Shown one piece after another: positions 50,371 through 57,327 of a stretch of DNA of 57,327 bases. The position numbers and the translations under genes were made by a program. The DNA is from an uncultured Pelagibacteraceae bacterium (lineage in GTDB: Bacteria; Pseudomonadota; Alphaproteobacteria; Pelagibacterales; Pelagibacteraceae): contig CACJUO010000008.1 in assembly GCA_902596675.1 (NCBI GenBank), positions 1-57,327 on the forward strand, read 5' to 3'. Within the stretch, counting starts at the first letter, position 1. Every line of letters starts with the position of its first letter. The notes beneath the pieces are model-generated. The model did not search any database, was not told where the DNA came from, and was given only the letters and a program-made list of their open reading frames with translations.

Positions 50371-52142
50371 AATACCCAAAAGAGTACTTACAAGAAATAA
50401 AAACTAGATTAAAAATTTCAACTGTAGTTTCAAAAACAGTTAGTTTAAAAAAGAGAGGAAAGGAATATGTTGGCCTTTCACCATTTAAGACTGAAAAAAC
50501 ACCATCATTCACAGTAAATGATGAAAAGGAATTTTATCATTGCTTTAGTACTGCAGAGCATGGAAATATTTTTGATTTTGTAATGAAGACTCAAAATCTT
50601 AAATTTGGAGAGTCAGTCAAATATTTAGCAAATTTAGCAGGGATGAGGCCTTATACATTTTCAAAAGAGGATGAGATCAGAGAAGAAAAGTGGAACAAAT
50701 ATAAATTGATATATGCAAAATACGTTGAATTTTATCATCAAGATCTTTTTAAAAACCCTTTAGCAAAAGAAGCAAAGGACTATTTAAAAAATAGAAATTT
50801 AACTATTGAAGAAGTAAAGAAATTTAAAATTGGATATGTTTCAAATGATGAAAACTTTAAAGAGGAAATTTTAAAGGAATTTACTGAAACTGAAATCAAA
50901 GAAACAGGATTATTTTATTTCGATGAAAATAAAAAAAAATATGTAGATAGGTTTAGAGACAGAGTAATTTTTCCAATAAATAATATTTCAGGTGATCCAA
51001 TAGCTCTTGGAGGCAGAATATTAAAAGATAATAAGTACCTTGCAAAGTATATTAACTCACCAGAAACCCCATTTTTCAAAAAAGGATCTAATCTTTATAA
51101 TCTAGATTTTGCAAGAAAACTTTCAAACAATATTGATAACATATTTCTTGTTGAAGGCTATATGGATGTCGTTGGTCTAAGTAAAAATAAAGTAGAAAAT
51201 GTAGTTGCAAATCTGGGTACTTCTTTAACTACAAGACAAATATTAACTCTTAATCAATTTTTTCAACATATCACTGTTTGTTTTGATGGTGACGAAAGTG
51301 GGTATAAAGCAGCTTTAAGAGCAGCAGAAAATTCTATTGTTGAATTAAAACCGGAAAAAGAAATTTCATTTTTATTTTTACCCAACAAACATGATCCAGA
51401 TAGCTATGTTAATGAAAAGGGAAAGGATTTTTTTGAAGATTTTTCTAAAAATAACTCTGTGCCAATTCATAAATTTATATTTAATCACTATTCTAAAGAA
51501 ATGAATGATAACCCTTCATCAAGAGCTATTTTTGAAAAAAAATTAAGATCAATTTCATCAACAATTAAAGATGAATTCATTAGAAAGTATGTGCTAGAGT
51601 ATTTCTTAGAAAAAATTTCTGAATTAACACCAAATACAAACTTTAAATATAATAAAAATTACTCAAAACTTACAAAATCACTCAAATCAACTCAGAATTA
51701 TTATAATGAAACAAAGTCTTTATCAGCCATTGATATAAAGGAATTTTCTTTTCTATATATTTTACTAAAAAAGCCTGAGCTTATAAGAGATAATTTTAAT
51801 TTAATTGAAAATGTAAAATTATTTAGTAGTGAAAATAAATTATTACTTGAAGAAATTATTGACCAAACAAATAATTTTGAAAGTTCTAATTTAGAAAGTT
51901 TAAAAATTGATCAGGGTTTGATAGACAGAGTTTTAAAGTATGCATCTATTAAACACATATTCATTAAATATTTAAATGACGATGAAAAAATTCTTGAAAT
52001 TCTATCTGAGTTGATAAGAGATTTAAAAAATCATGAGCTAGAGATAAGGATTGAAGAGCTAGAATCAAGATTTTCGAAAGATTTGAGTGAAGCAACATTT
52101 AATGAGTTAAAAGAGCTTAAAAAACTACAAAAAATCAATTAA
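50367..52142 (+). CDS. dnaG: DNA primase
   Basis: 591-residue replicative primase. The N-terminal domain should have CHC2-type zinc ligands; here the four positions are Ser38, Lys41, Cys59 and Thr62 (GLSPFKTEKTPSF ... YHCFST), so only one Cys is left. The RNA polymerase domain and TOPRIM core are intact: FLVEGYMDVV and CFDGDESG with the acidic residues. Other alphaproteobacteria also lack some of these ligands, so this is probably lineage-typical. The C-terminal helicase-binding domain is weakly conserved. Confidence 0.95.
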   Translation: MKYPKEYLQEIKTRLKISTVVSKTVSLKKRGKEYVGLSPFKTEKTPSFTVNDEKEFYHCFSTAEHGNIFDFVMKTQNLKFGESVKYLANLAGMRPYTFSKEDEIREEKWNKYKLIYAKYVEFYHQDLFKNPLAKEAKDYLKNRNLTIEEVKKFKIGYVSNDENFKEEILKEFTETEIKETGLFYFDENKKKYVDRFRDRVIFPINNISGDPIALGGRILKDNKYLAKYINSPETPFFKKGSNLYNLDFARKLSNNIDNIFLVEGYMDVVGLSKNKVENVVANLGTSLTTRQILTLNQFFQHITVCFDGDESGYKAALRAAENSIVELKPEKEISFLFLPNKHDPDSYVNEKGKDFFEDFSKNNSVPIHKFIFNHYSKEMNDNPSSRAIFEKKLRSISSTIKDEFIRKYVLEYFLEKISELTPNTNFKYNKNYSKLTKSLKSTQNYYNETKSLSAIDIKEFSFLYILLKKPELIRDNFNLIENVKLFSSENKLLLEEIIDQTNNFESSNLESLKIDQGLIDRVLKYASIKHIFIKYLNDDEKILEILSELIRDLKNHELEIRIEELESRFSKDLSEATFNELKELKKLQKIN

Positions 52143-52206
52143 AAAATAACCAGAATCCAATAGATTTTTTTGATTTTAGCATTATATACATTCTGAACTT
52201 TTTATT

Positions 52207-54048
52207 GTGGAACGTATAATTACAAAATCATTTGCGAGATTAATGGGCAGAGGTGTCCATAGGGGCTTCATAACTCATGAAGAATTAAATAAATCTCTAG
52301 GAAAAAGAAATCTGTCAAATGAAAATTTAGAGCAAGCCTTTATACATATTCTTGATGAAAAAATAATATTAGTCGAAAAAAAAGCTGACTTTAAAGTTTT
52401 AAGAAAAAAAGATAACGGCACCAAAGAAGAAGGCAAATCAATTGAAAAAAGTGACGATCCAATTCGAATGTATCTTCGAGAGATGGGAGGAGTGGAGCTT
52501 CTTTCTAGAGAAGGCGAAATAGCAATAGCCAAAAGAATTGAGGCTGGTAAAGACGTTATGTTAAATGCTCTCTCGCAAAGTCCAATAACAGCTCAACAGT
52601 TTTTTGAATGGAATAATAAACTTCAAAATGATGAAATTTTAGTCAGAGAAATTATTGATATTGATACTAATTATATGGAGGATGAGGATACTGGTCAGAG
52701 TGCAAAACAAAAAAAATCAGATGATGGAAATGAAAATCAGGTTAATGAAGAGGGTAATTCCAACAACAATGATGATGATGAGTTTAACCCAACTCTTGCT
52801 GCAATGGAAACTGAGATAAAGCCAAAGGTATTGAAAACAATTTATAATCTAACTAAAGATTACAACAAGCTAATAAAATATCAAAACGAAAAATTAGAAT
52901 GTACTTTAAATTTAAAATCTTTTTCTCCATCCAAAGAAAAAAATTATAAGAAAATAGTTGATGATATAATAGAAAACATAAAAACTCTTCAGTTGTCACC
53001 TTCAGTATTAGAGGAATTGGTACAAAAACATTATGTAGAAAATCGTAAAATAGTATCGTTAGAAGGAAATTTATTGAGACTTGCAATAAATGAAAAGATT
53101 TCAAGAGACGAATTTATAAAATTTTATGTTGGTAATGAGATAAACCCAAAACTGAAAAGCTTTTTAGATACCAATGAAGTTTGGAAAAAATTTTTTCAAA
53201 AACATAAAACAGAGTTTAAAAATATTAGGGACAGACTAATCGAAATAAGTAATAAGCTTGGAATTTCAGTCACAGAATTCAAATTAATGGTGAGTAGAAT
53301 TCAAAAAGGTGAGAAAGAATCTAGAATTGCCAAAAAAGAGATGGTGGAAGCTAACTTAAGACTCGTTATATCAATTGCAAAAAAGTACACCAACAGAGGA
53401 TTACAATTTTTAGATCTTATTCAAGAGGGAAATATAGGTTTAATGAAAGCAGTTGATAAATTTGAGTACAGAAGAGGTTATAAATTTTCGACATACGCGA
53501 CTTGGTGGATAAGGCAAGCAATTACAAGATCAATCGCAGATCAAGCTAGAACTATAAGAATACCAGTTCACATGATTGAGACAATTAATAAAATTGTTAG
53601 AACTCAAAGGTTGATACTTAGTGAATTTGGAAGAGAAGCGACACCAGAAGAGCTTGCAAAAAAATTGAGAATGCCTTTAGAAAAAGTCAGAAAAGTCTTA
53701 AAAATTTCTAAAGAACCCGTATCACTTGAAAAACCAGTTGGTGACGAGGAGGATAGTAGTTTAGGTGATTTTATAGAGGACACCAAGGCATTAGCACCTC
53801 TTGAGCAAGCTATAAAATCAAATTTGAGTGAAGCTACTACCAAAATACTATCAACTCTTACCCCCAGAGAAGAGCGTGTTTTAAGGATGAGGTTCGGAGT
53901 GGGTATGAACACGGATCATACATTGGAAGAAGTTGGGTTGCAGTTTTCTGTTACGAGAGAGAGAATACGTCAAATTGAGGCTAAAGCATTAAGAAAATTG
54001 AAACATCCTAGTAGATCTAAACAACTTAAAAGTTTCTTAGAGAGTTAA
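52207..54048 (+). CDS. rpoD: RNA polymerase sigma70 factor
   Basis: 613-residue primary sigma factor. An N-terminal region 1.1-like domain, region 1.2 ([21 protein letters not shown]), an acidic Asn/Asp linker, region 2 ([13 protein letters not shown]...[35 protein letters not shown]) and regions 3-4 (ERVLRMRFG...[18 protein letters not shown]) are in order. The start is a GTG at 52207. It is last in yqeY-dnaG-rpoD and is followed 3 bases later by tRNA-Val. Confidence 0.97.
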   Translation: MERIITKSFARLMGRGVHRGFITHEELNKSLGKRNLSNENLEQAFIHILDEKIILVEKKADFKVLRKKDNGTKEEGKSIEKSDDPIRMYLREMGGVELLSREGEIAIAKRIEAGKDVMLNALSQSPITAQQFFEWNNKLQNDEILVREIIDIDTNYMEDEDTGQSAKQKKSDDGNENQVNEEGNSNNNDDDEFNPTLAAMETEIKPKVLKTIYNLTKDYNKLIKYQNEKLECTLNLKSFSPSKEKNYKKIVDDIIENIKTLQLSPSVLEELVQKHYVENRKIVSLEGNLLRLAINEKISRDEFIKFYVGNEINPKLKSFLDTNEVWKKFFQKHKTEFKNIRDRLIEISNKLGISVTEFKLMVSRIQKGEKESRIAKKEMVEANLRLVISIAKKYTNRGLQFLDLIQEGNIGLMKAVDKFEYRRGYKFSTYATWWIRQAITRSIADQARTIRIPVHMIETINKIVRTQRLILSEFGREATPEELAKKLRMPLEKVRKVLKISKEPVSLEKPVGDEEDSSLGDFIEDTKALAPLEQAIKSNLSEATTKILSTLTPREERVLRMRFGVGMNTDHTLEEVGLQFSVTRERIRQIEAKALRKLKHPSRSKQLKSFLES

Positions 54049-54050
54049 TA

Positions 54051-54125
54051 GGGCCGTTAGCTCAATAGTAGAGTACTGCATTGACATTGCAGGGGTAGTT
54101 GGAGCGTAACCAACACGGCCCACCA
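54051..54125 (+). tRNA. tRNA-Val (GAC) with atypical D- and T-loops
   Basis: All four stems pair: acceptor GGGCCGT/ACGGCCC, D-stem GCTC/GAGT (one G-T), anticodon CTGCA/TGCAG with loop TTGACAT (anticodon GAC) and T-stem GTTGG/CCAAC; CCA is encoded. The T-loop is AGCGTAA instead of TTCRANT, the D-loop is AATAGTA, lacking the GG pair, and the last variable-loop base is A rather than C. The combination is unusual; see findings. Confidence 0.85.
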
Positions 54126-54143
54126 TAAATTAATTATCTATAA

Positions 54144-54170
54144 TTGATAACTATGTAAAAATGATATAAT
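54144..54170 (+). promoter_or_regulatory. Predicted promoter of tRNA-Met
   Basis: A perfect TATAAT (54165-54170) lies 17 bases before the tRNA, with TTGATA (54144-54149) upstream; the 15-base spacer is shorter than optimal. It lies in the 62-base gap between the two tRNAs. Confidence 0.45.
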
Positions 54171-54187
54171 TAAATGTCAGTTTATTT

Positions 54188-54264
54188 GGGCCTGTAGCTC
54201 AGTTGGTTAGAGCAGTACACTCATAATGTATTGGTCCCAGGTTCGAGTCCTGGCGGGCCCACCA
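54188..54264 (+). tRNA. tRNA with CAT anticodon (tRNA-Met, or Ile2)
   Basis: Canonical cloverleaf: acceptor GGGCCTG/CGGGCCC (one T-G), D-loop with GG, anticodon stem GTACA/TGTAT with loop CTCATAA, T-loop TTCGAGT and encoded CCA. It is not an initiator because it has a standard 1-72 pair and lacks the three-GC anticodon stem. Elongator Met and lysidine-type Ile2 share the CAT anticodon; I cannot decide from this sequence alone. The mlaC stop lies 1 base beyond the CCA. Confidence 0.93.
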
Positions 54265-54265
54265 A

Positions 54266-54856
54266 CTATTTAATAATAAATTCTTCCAAAGATTTAAAAA
54301 GATAATTTATATCTTCCTCATTATTTTGTAATATAGATTTAAATTCTTCTTTTTGAGTTCTTGCTAAGCTCAATCCCTCAACTATAAGATCTCTTATTAA
54401 AGGTCTATCAGGATTTTTTGTATATATTCTCCAATCTATTTTTATCTCAGGATTTTTAGATGTTTTTTCTAAAATAGTACTTACAATTGTATATTTTTCA
54501 TTAATTTTTTTTTCTGATACAATGCTTATTTTTGGATCTGAGTAATCTACTAATCTACTTGAAAAGCTTTTCAAAAAATAACTTTTAAAGAGTTTCTTAT
54601 ATTTAATTTTTTGATTCTCATTTAAATTTTTACGGTATTTTCCTAATGTATACATTCCAATGCCATCAATATCTACGCTGGTTTCTGCAATATTATTTAA
54701 TTTAATTATTTTAGATTCAACTGGATCAGAGCTTGATAAAATGACTGAAGCTTCATTAACTATTTCACTAATTAATTTACTAGGTTCTTTAGCAAATGAT
54801 ATATTATTTAAAAGTAAAATAAGAAAAAAAAGAGAAATTATTTTGAGTTTACTCAT
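54266..54856 (-). CDS. mlaC: MlaC-like phospholipid shuttle protein
   Basis: 196-residue periplasmic protein of the MlaC/Ttg2D family that carries phospholipid between outer and inner membranes. A signal peptide covers about residues 1-22 (LFFLILLLNNISFA/K). The middle has the FKSYFLKSFSSRLVDY segment and the C-terminal WRIYTKNPDRPLIRDLIVEGLSLARTQKEEF that is family-typical. It follows mlaA in the same direction. The inner-membrane MlaDEF genes are not in this window. Confidence 0.88.
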   Translation of the reverse strand: MSKLKIISLFFLILLLNNISFAKEPSKLISEIVNEASVILSSSDPVESKIIKLNNIAETSVDIDGIGMYTLGKYRKNLNENQKIKYKKLFKSYFLKSFSSRLVDYSDPKISIVSEKKINEKYTIVSTILEKTSKNPEIKIDWRIYTKNPDRPLIRDLIVEGLSLARTQKEEFKSILQNNEEDINYLFKSLEEFIIK

Positions 54857-54862
54857 TAATAA

Positions 54863-55666
54863 TTACTGGGTATCTATTTCTTCCCAATCATCATCATTCA
54901 TAGTTTCAGTGGTTTCATCTGAATTTAAAATTTTTCTTTTCCTGTCTTGTAAATATAAACTTCTAACAGATGCATATAAGTCCATAGAATTATTCTCAAG
55001 ACTATCAAAGGCCTCTAAATTTTTTGCTCTAAAATCAACTCCAGCGGTTAATCTAGAATAATAATAATCTGAATTTTCAAAGTATTTAGTATCATTTGCT
55101 ATTGTAAGATTATACCATGCATCACCACCACTAAAATTAGCAAGTGATCCTATTGTATCTCTTACTGTTGTTGGACCAAGAACAGGTAATACAAAATAAC
55201 ATCCCTCTTTTACCCCCCAAGTTCCAAGGGTTTGTCCATAATCTTCTTTATCAAGTTTGTTTAATCCATAATAAGAAGCTACATCAAAAATTCCTGCAAT
55301 TCCAAGTGTAGTATTAATAGAAAATCTTAATGTATTTATGCTAGCTTCTTTAAATTGACCCTGTAAAATATTATTTGGTATGGTTACAACATTTGATAAA
55401 TTACTTAGAGCATTACTAGTTCCAGATCGTATTGGCTTAGGTAAAAGTCTGTAACCTTTAGCTACTGGTTTAAAAAAAATTTTATCTAATCCCTGATTAA
55501 ATGCAAATATACCTCTATTAACAGTTTCAAAACAATCTTTAACCTCAGCACTTTGATCTCTTGTTTTACTATTTATTTCTAAGGTTCCATCCGATCCTGC
55601 ATACGAACTTAGGGTATAAAATTGAGAAATTACTAAAATTATAAATAGTGTTAAAATCTTTTTCAT
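54863..55666 (-). CDS. mlaA: MlaA/VacJ-family outer-membrane lipid asymmetry protein
   Basis: 267-residue VacJ-type protein. Family blocks include DCFETVNRGIFAFNQGLDKIFFKPVAKGYR (near residue 42), RFSINTTLGIAGIFDVA, DYGQTLGTWGVKEGCYFVLPVLGPTTVRDTIG. The N-terminus has a signal peptide (residues 1-23) but no lipobox cysteine at its end (SSYAGSDG), unlike E. coli MlaA, which is a lipoprotein. It pairs with mlaC 6 bases downstream. The missing lipid anchor is noted in findings. Confidence 0.9.
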   Translation of the reverse strand: MKKILTLFIILVISQFYTLSSYAGSDGTLEINSKTRDQSAEVKDCFETVNRGIFAFNQGLDKIFFKPVAKGYRLLPKPIRSGTSNALSNLSNVVTIPNNILQGQFKEASINTLRFSINTTLGIAGIFDVASYYGLNKLDKEDYGQTLGTWGVKEGCYFVLPVLGPTTVRDTIGSLANFSGGDAWYNLTIANDTKYFENSDYYYSRLTAGVDFRAKNLEAFDSLENNSMDLYASVRSLYLQDRKRKILNSDETTETMNDDDWEEIDTQ

Positions 55667-55721
55667 TAAAGCCGTTTATATTATATCTTCTATTTATTTA
55701 AAGATTTAATTGTTGGAAATA

Positions 55722-56459
55722 ATGCAGAAAAATGTTGAAAAAATGACTTTTAATTACTCGCCTAATTTTGATCTCAAAAAAAGAGATAAAAAGAAAATAA
55801 AGTATTTAATTTATCATTATACTGGAATGAGAAATGATAAACTAGCAATTAAAAAGCTAACTAGTTTTAATTCTAATGTGAGTTGTCACTATTATATAAC
55901 TAAATCAGGTAAACTTATACAAATGGTTCCTGATTTATATGTTGCTTGGCATGCTGGAAAGTCTTTCTGGGGTAAGAATAAGTCAATAAATTACCAATCT
56001 ATTGGTATTGAAATTTCAAATCCTGGTCACGGATATGGGTATAGAAATTTTAGTCACAAACAAATAAAATGTTTAATTAGAATTTCAAAATCAATAATAA
56101 AAAAATACAATATAGACAAAAATAATATTTTAGGCCATTCAGATATAGCTCCTTTAAGAAAAAGAGATCCAGGAGAAAAATTTCCTTGGAAATTTTTAAA
56201 CAAAAAAAATATTGGTGTTTGGCATAATGTTAATTTTAAAAAACTAAGATCATCAAGAAAAAAAAATTCTAAAGAAAATTTAAGTAAATTTATAAATTAT
56301 TTAAAAAAGATAGGTTATAATATTGAATACTCTAATTTTAAAGAACTTAAAAAAATAATAAAAGTTTTTCAAATGAGGTTTAGACCTGAGCTAATAAATG
56401 GAAAATTAGATCTTGAATGCTTTAATATTGCAAAATCCCTTAATAATAGTAAATATTAA
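55722..56459 (+). CDS. N-acetylmuramoyl-L-alanine amidase (AmpD/Amidase_2)
   Basis: 245-residue zinc amidase cleaving muropeptides. Zinc-site and catalytic residues are visible: His in LIYHYTGM, His in LGHSDIAPLRKRDPG with Lys and Asp. A C-terminal extension of about 60 residues resembles a peptidoglycan-binding type helical domain (LKKIIKVFQMRFRPELINGKLDLEC). I chose the ATG at 55722; an ATG at 55743 is also possible. No signal peptide is seen, so a cytoplasmic recycling role like AmpD is plausible. Confidence 0.82.
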   Translation: MQKNVEKMTFNYSPNFDLKKRDKKKIKYLIYHYTGMRNDKLAIKKLTSFNSNVSCHYYITKSGKLIQMVPDLYVAWHAGKSFWGKNKSINYQSIGIEISNPGHGYGYRNFSHKQIKCLIRISKSIIKKYNIDKNNILGHSDIAPLRKRDPGEKFPWKFLNKKNIGVWHNVNFKKLRSSRKKNSKENLSKFINYLKKIGYNIEYSNFKELKKIIKVFQMRFRPELINGKLDLECFNIAKSLNNSKY

Positions 56460-56493
56460 TTTATTGAATTATATTAAAAAATTTGTATTGTTT

Positions 56494-56853
56494 GGTCGCC
56501 AGATAAAAGACTTATCGCTTTAATTTATTAAAGAGGAAAGTCCGGGCTCTACAAAGACACAGTGCCAGTTAACTACTGGCGGGGGCAACCCTAGGGATAG
56601 TGCCACAGAAAATAAACCGCCTTATCAAGGCAAGGGTGAAAAGGTGTGGTAAGAGCACACCGGCTAGGTTGGTAACAGCTAGCGCATGGAAAACCCCACT
56701 GGGAGCAAGACTGAGTAGAGATGACACTGTTAGAAATAACAAAAAGCAGTCTTTGGCTAGTCATCTGGGTTAGTTGCTTGAGCCTTAAAGTGATTTAAGG
56801 CCTAGAGAAATGATAAGTTTAAATGACAGAACCCGGCTTATATTTTATCTGGC
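56494..56853 (+). ncRNA. rnpB: RNase P RNA (class A)
   Basis: Catalytic RNA of RNase P. The ends pair perfectly: GCCAGATAAAA at 56498-56508 with TTTTATCTGGC at 56843-56853. The conserved core elements GAGGAAAGTCCGGGCTC (P4 5' half, about 56532-56548), the AGAGCACACCGG segment, and ACAGAACCCGGCTTA (P4 3' half, about 56826-56840) are present. It lies between the amidase gene and mraZ. Exact ends are approximate. Confidence 0.93.
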
Positions 56854-56880
56854 ACAAATATATTCTTACAATCCAAGCTC

Positions 56881-56911
56881 TTAGTTATCTAAATCACTAA
56901 TTATTTTTTTT
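56881..56911 (+). terminator. Possible terminator after rnpB
   Basis: A weak hairpin TTAGT (56881-56885) / ACTAA (56896-56900) is followed by TTATTTTTTTT. The stem is only 5 A/T-rich bp, so it is a marginal call. Confidence 0.3.
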
Positions 56912-56962
56912 AAATTCGGAAGTATAGAACAAATCAAGAATATACGTGAATGATTTTAATTG

Positions 56963-57005
56963 TTGACGATTATATTTAAAACCCATAATATCCCATAATA
57001 TCCCA
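56963..57005 (+). promoter_or_regulatory. mraZ promoter with three phased CCCA repeats
   Basis: TTGACG (56963-56968), 17-base spacer, TAATAT (56986-56991): a good sigma70 promoter 34 bases ahead of the mraZ ATG. Over it lie CCCATAATAT units with CCCA at 56982, 56992 and 57002, spaced exactly 10 bp. On the minus strand these read TGGG with a 6-base gap, matching the TGGGN direct repeats bound by MraZ in E. coli, so autoregulation is likely. Confidence 0.7.
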
Positions 57006-57024
57006 AATATGGAATTTATGGATT

Positions 57025-57327
57025 ATGTTTTTATCTACTTACGAAAACAAATTAGACAAAAAAGGAAGGGTATCCGTGCCTGCTAGTTTTAGAAGCTATC
57101 TGTCAAATATGGGATATAACGGAATTGTATGTTTTCCATCCTTTAATAATCAATCAATTGAGTCTTGGCCACAAGACAGAATTGAAAAAATTTCAAATGC
57201 AATAGACTCTCTAAATCCATTTGAGGATAAGAAGGATTATTTTGCAACCTCAATACTATCAGAAAGTATTAATTTACAATTTGACGGTGAAGGAAGAATT
57301 CTTATTACAGAAAAATTATTAAGACAT
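57025..57327 (+). CDS. mraZ: Transcriptional regulator MraZ (partial, window ends)
   Basis: First 101 codons of the AbrB-like regulator at the head of division/cell-wall (dcw) clusters. The start MFLSTYENKLDKKGRVSVPASFR is the first MraZ repeat; the second repeat is seen in INLQFDGEGRILI. The gene runs off the window, so completeness and downstream mraW/ftsI cannot be verified. The upstream repeats are its probable own operator. Confidence 0.92.
   Translation, partial: MFLSTYENKLDKKGRVSVPASFRSYLSNMGYNGIVCFPSFNNQSIESWPQDRIEKISNAIDSLNPFEDKKDYFATSILSESINLQFDGEGRILITEKLLRH

Noticed and set aside
54051-54125. tRNA-Val as a pseudogene
   Set aside because: All stems pair, CCA is present, the anticodon is normal; decayed genes usually lose stem pairing first.

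Overview
The window looks like a chromosome segment of a streamlined, very AT-rich marine alphaproteobacterium of the SAR11 clade ('Candidatus Pelagibacter'-like). The evidence is the strong A/T bias, the Lys/Asn/Ile-rich proteins, almost no non-coding DNA (many genes overlap by 1-20 bases), a CcrM-type methyltransferase, a bc1 complex (petABC), and a short carotenoid cluster of the kind that feeds retinal to proteorhodopsin. I assign the clade from gene content and style, not from a marker-gene comparison. I see no insertion sequence, integrase, phage gene or CRISPR array; this is core genome.

Layout. (1) 147-9542, all minus strand: a dense co-directional run from a DciA-like gene through a DsbA-like oxidoreductase, an unusually short SMC and the FO genes atpI-B-E-F'-F into the carotenoid genes crtI-crtB-crtY. 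(2) 9543-16770: mutY and an FAD monooxygenase on plus, then ccrM with a GANTC-studded promoter, rnhB, a previously uncalled 44-residue gene and a family-4 uracil-DNA glycosylase on minus, then a TPR protein and ispE on plus. (3) 16803-18154: tRNA-Gln followed 3 bases later by the CCA-adding enzyme. (4) 18151-22575: greA, hemF, trmL (minus) and petABC (plus). (5) 22552-28523, minus: lgt, midA-like, pgeF, prs, rplY, pth, ychF. (6) 28574-32144: ubiK-like, a marR-ompR-envZ-type regulatory operon and ilvE. (7) 32141-37877, minus: uvrB, a FolM-like reductase, folB, uvrC, pgsA. (8) 37914-43115: an aspartate aminotransferase, a reductase of the DFR type, a PsiE-like membrane protein, trxB, and an ELM1-family plus 2OG-oxygenase pair. 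(9) 43112-45389: an Anbu proteasome-like peptidase divergent from a circularly permuted ATP-grasp protein. (10) 45386-54264: carB-carA (minus), yqeY-dnaG-rpoD, tRNA-Val and tRNA-Met. (11) 54266-57327: mlaC-mlaA (minus), an AmpD-type amidase, rnpB and the start of mraZ, the first gene of a presumed division/wall cluster.

Most genes are housekeeping: respiration and ATP synthesis, nucleotide and amino-acid synthesis, DNA repair (mutY, udg, uvrB, uvrC), replication and transcription (dnaG, rpoD, greA), tRNA maturation (rnpB, cca, pth, trmL) and envelope work (lgt, mlaA/C, amidase). The points most worth a second look are: a tRNA-Val(GAC) whose D- and T-loops depart from the universal elbow while every stem is intact; an SMC with no recognisable hinge; a cluster of GANTC sites inside the promoter of the GANTC methyltransferase; a short gene coupled to rnhB; a reduced Anbu/ATP-grasp module with a 9-bp inverted repeat between the genes; three phased CCCA repeats over the mraZ promoter; a primase zinc domain lacking most zinc ligands; and two divergent genes whose start codons abut in CATATG.
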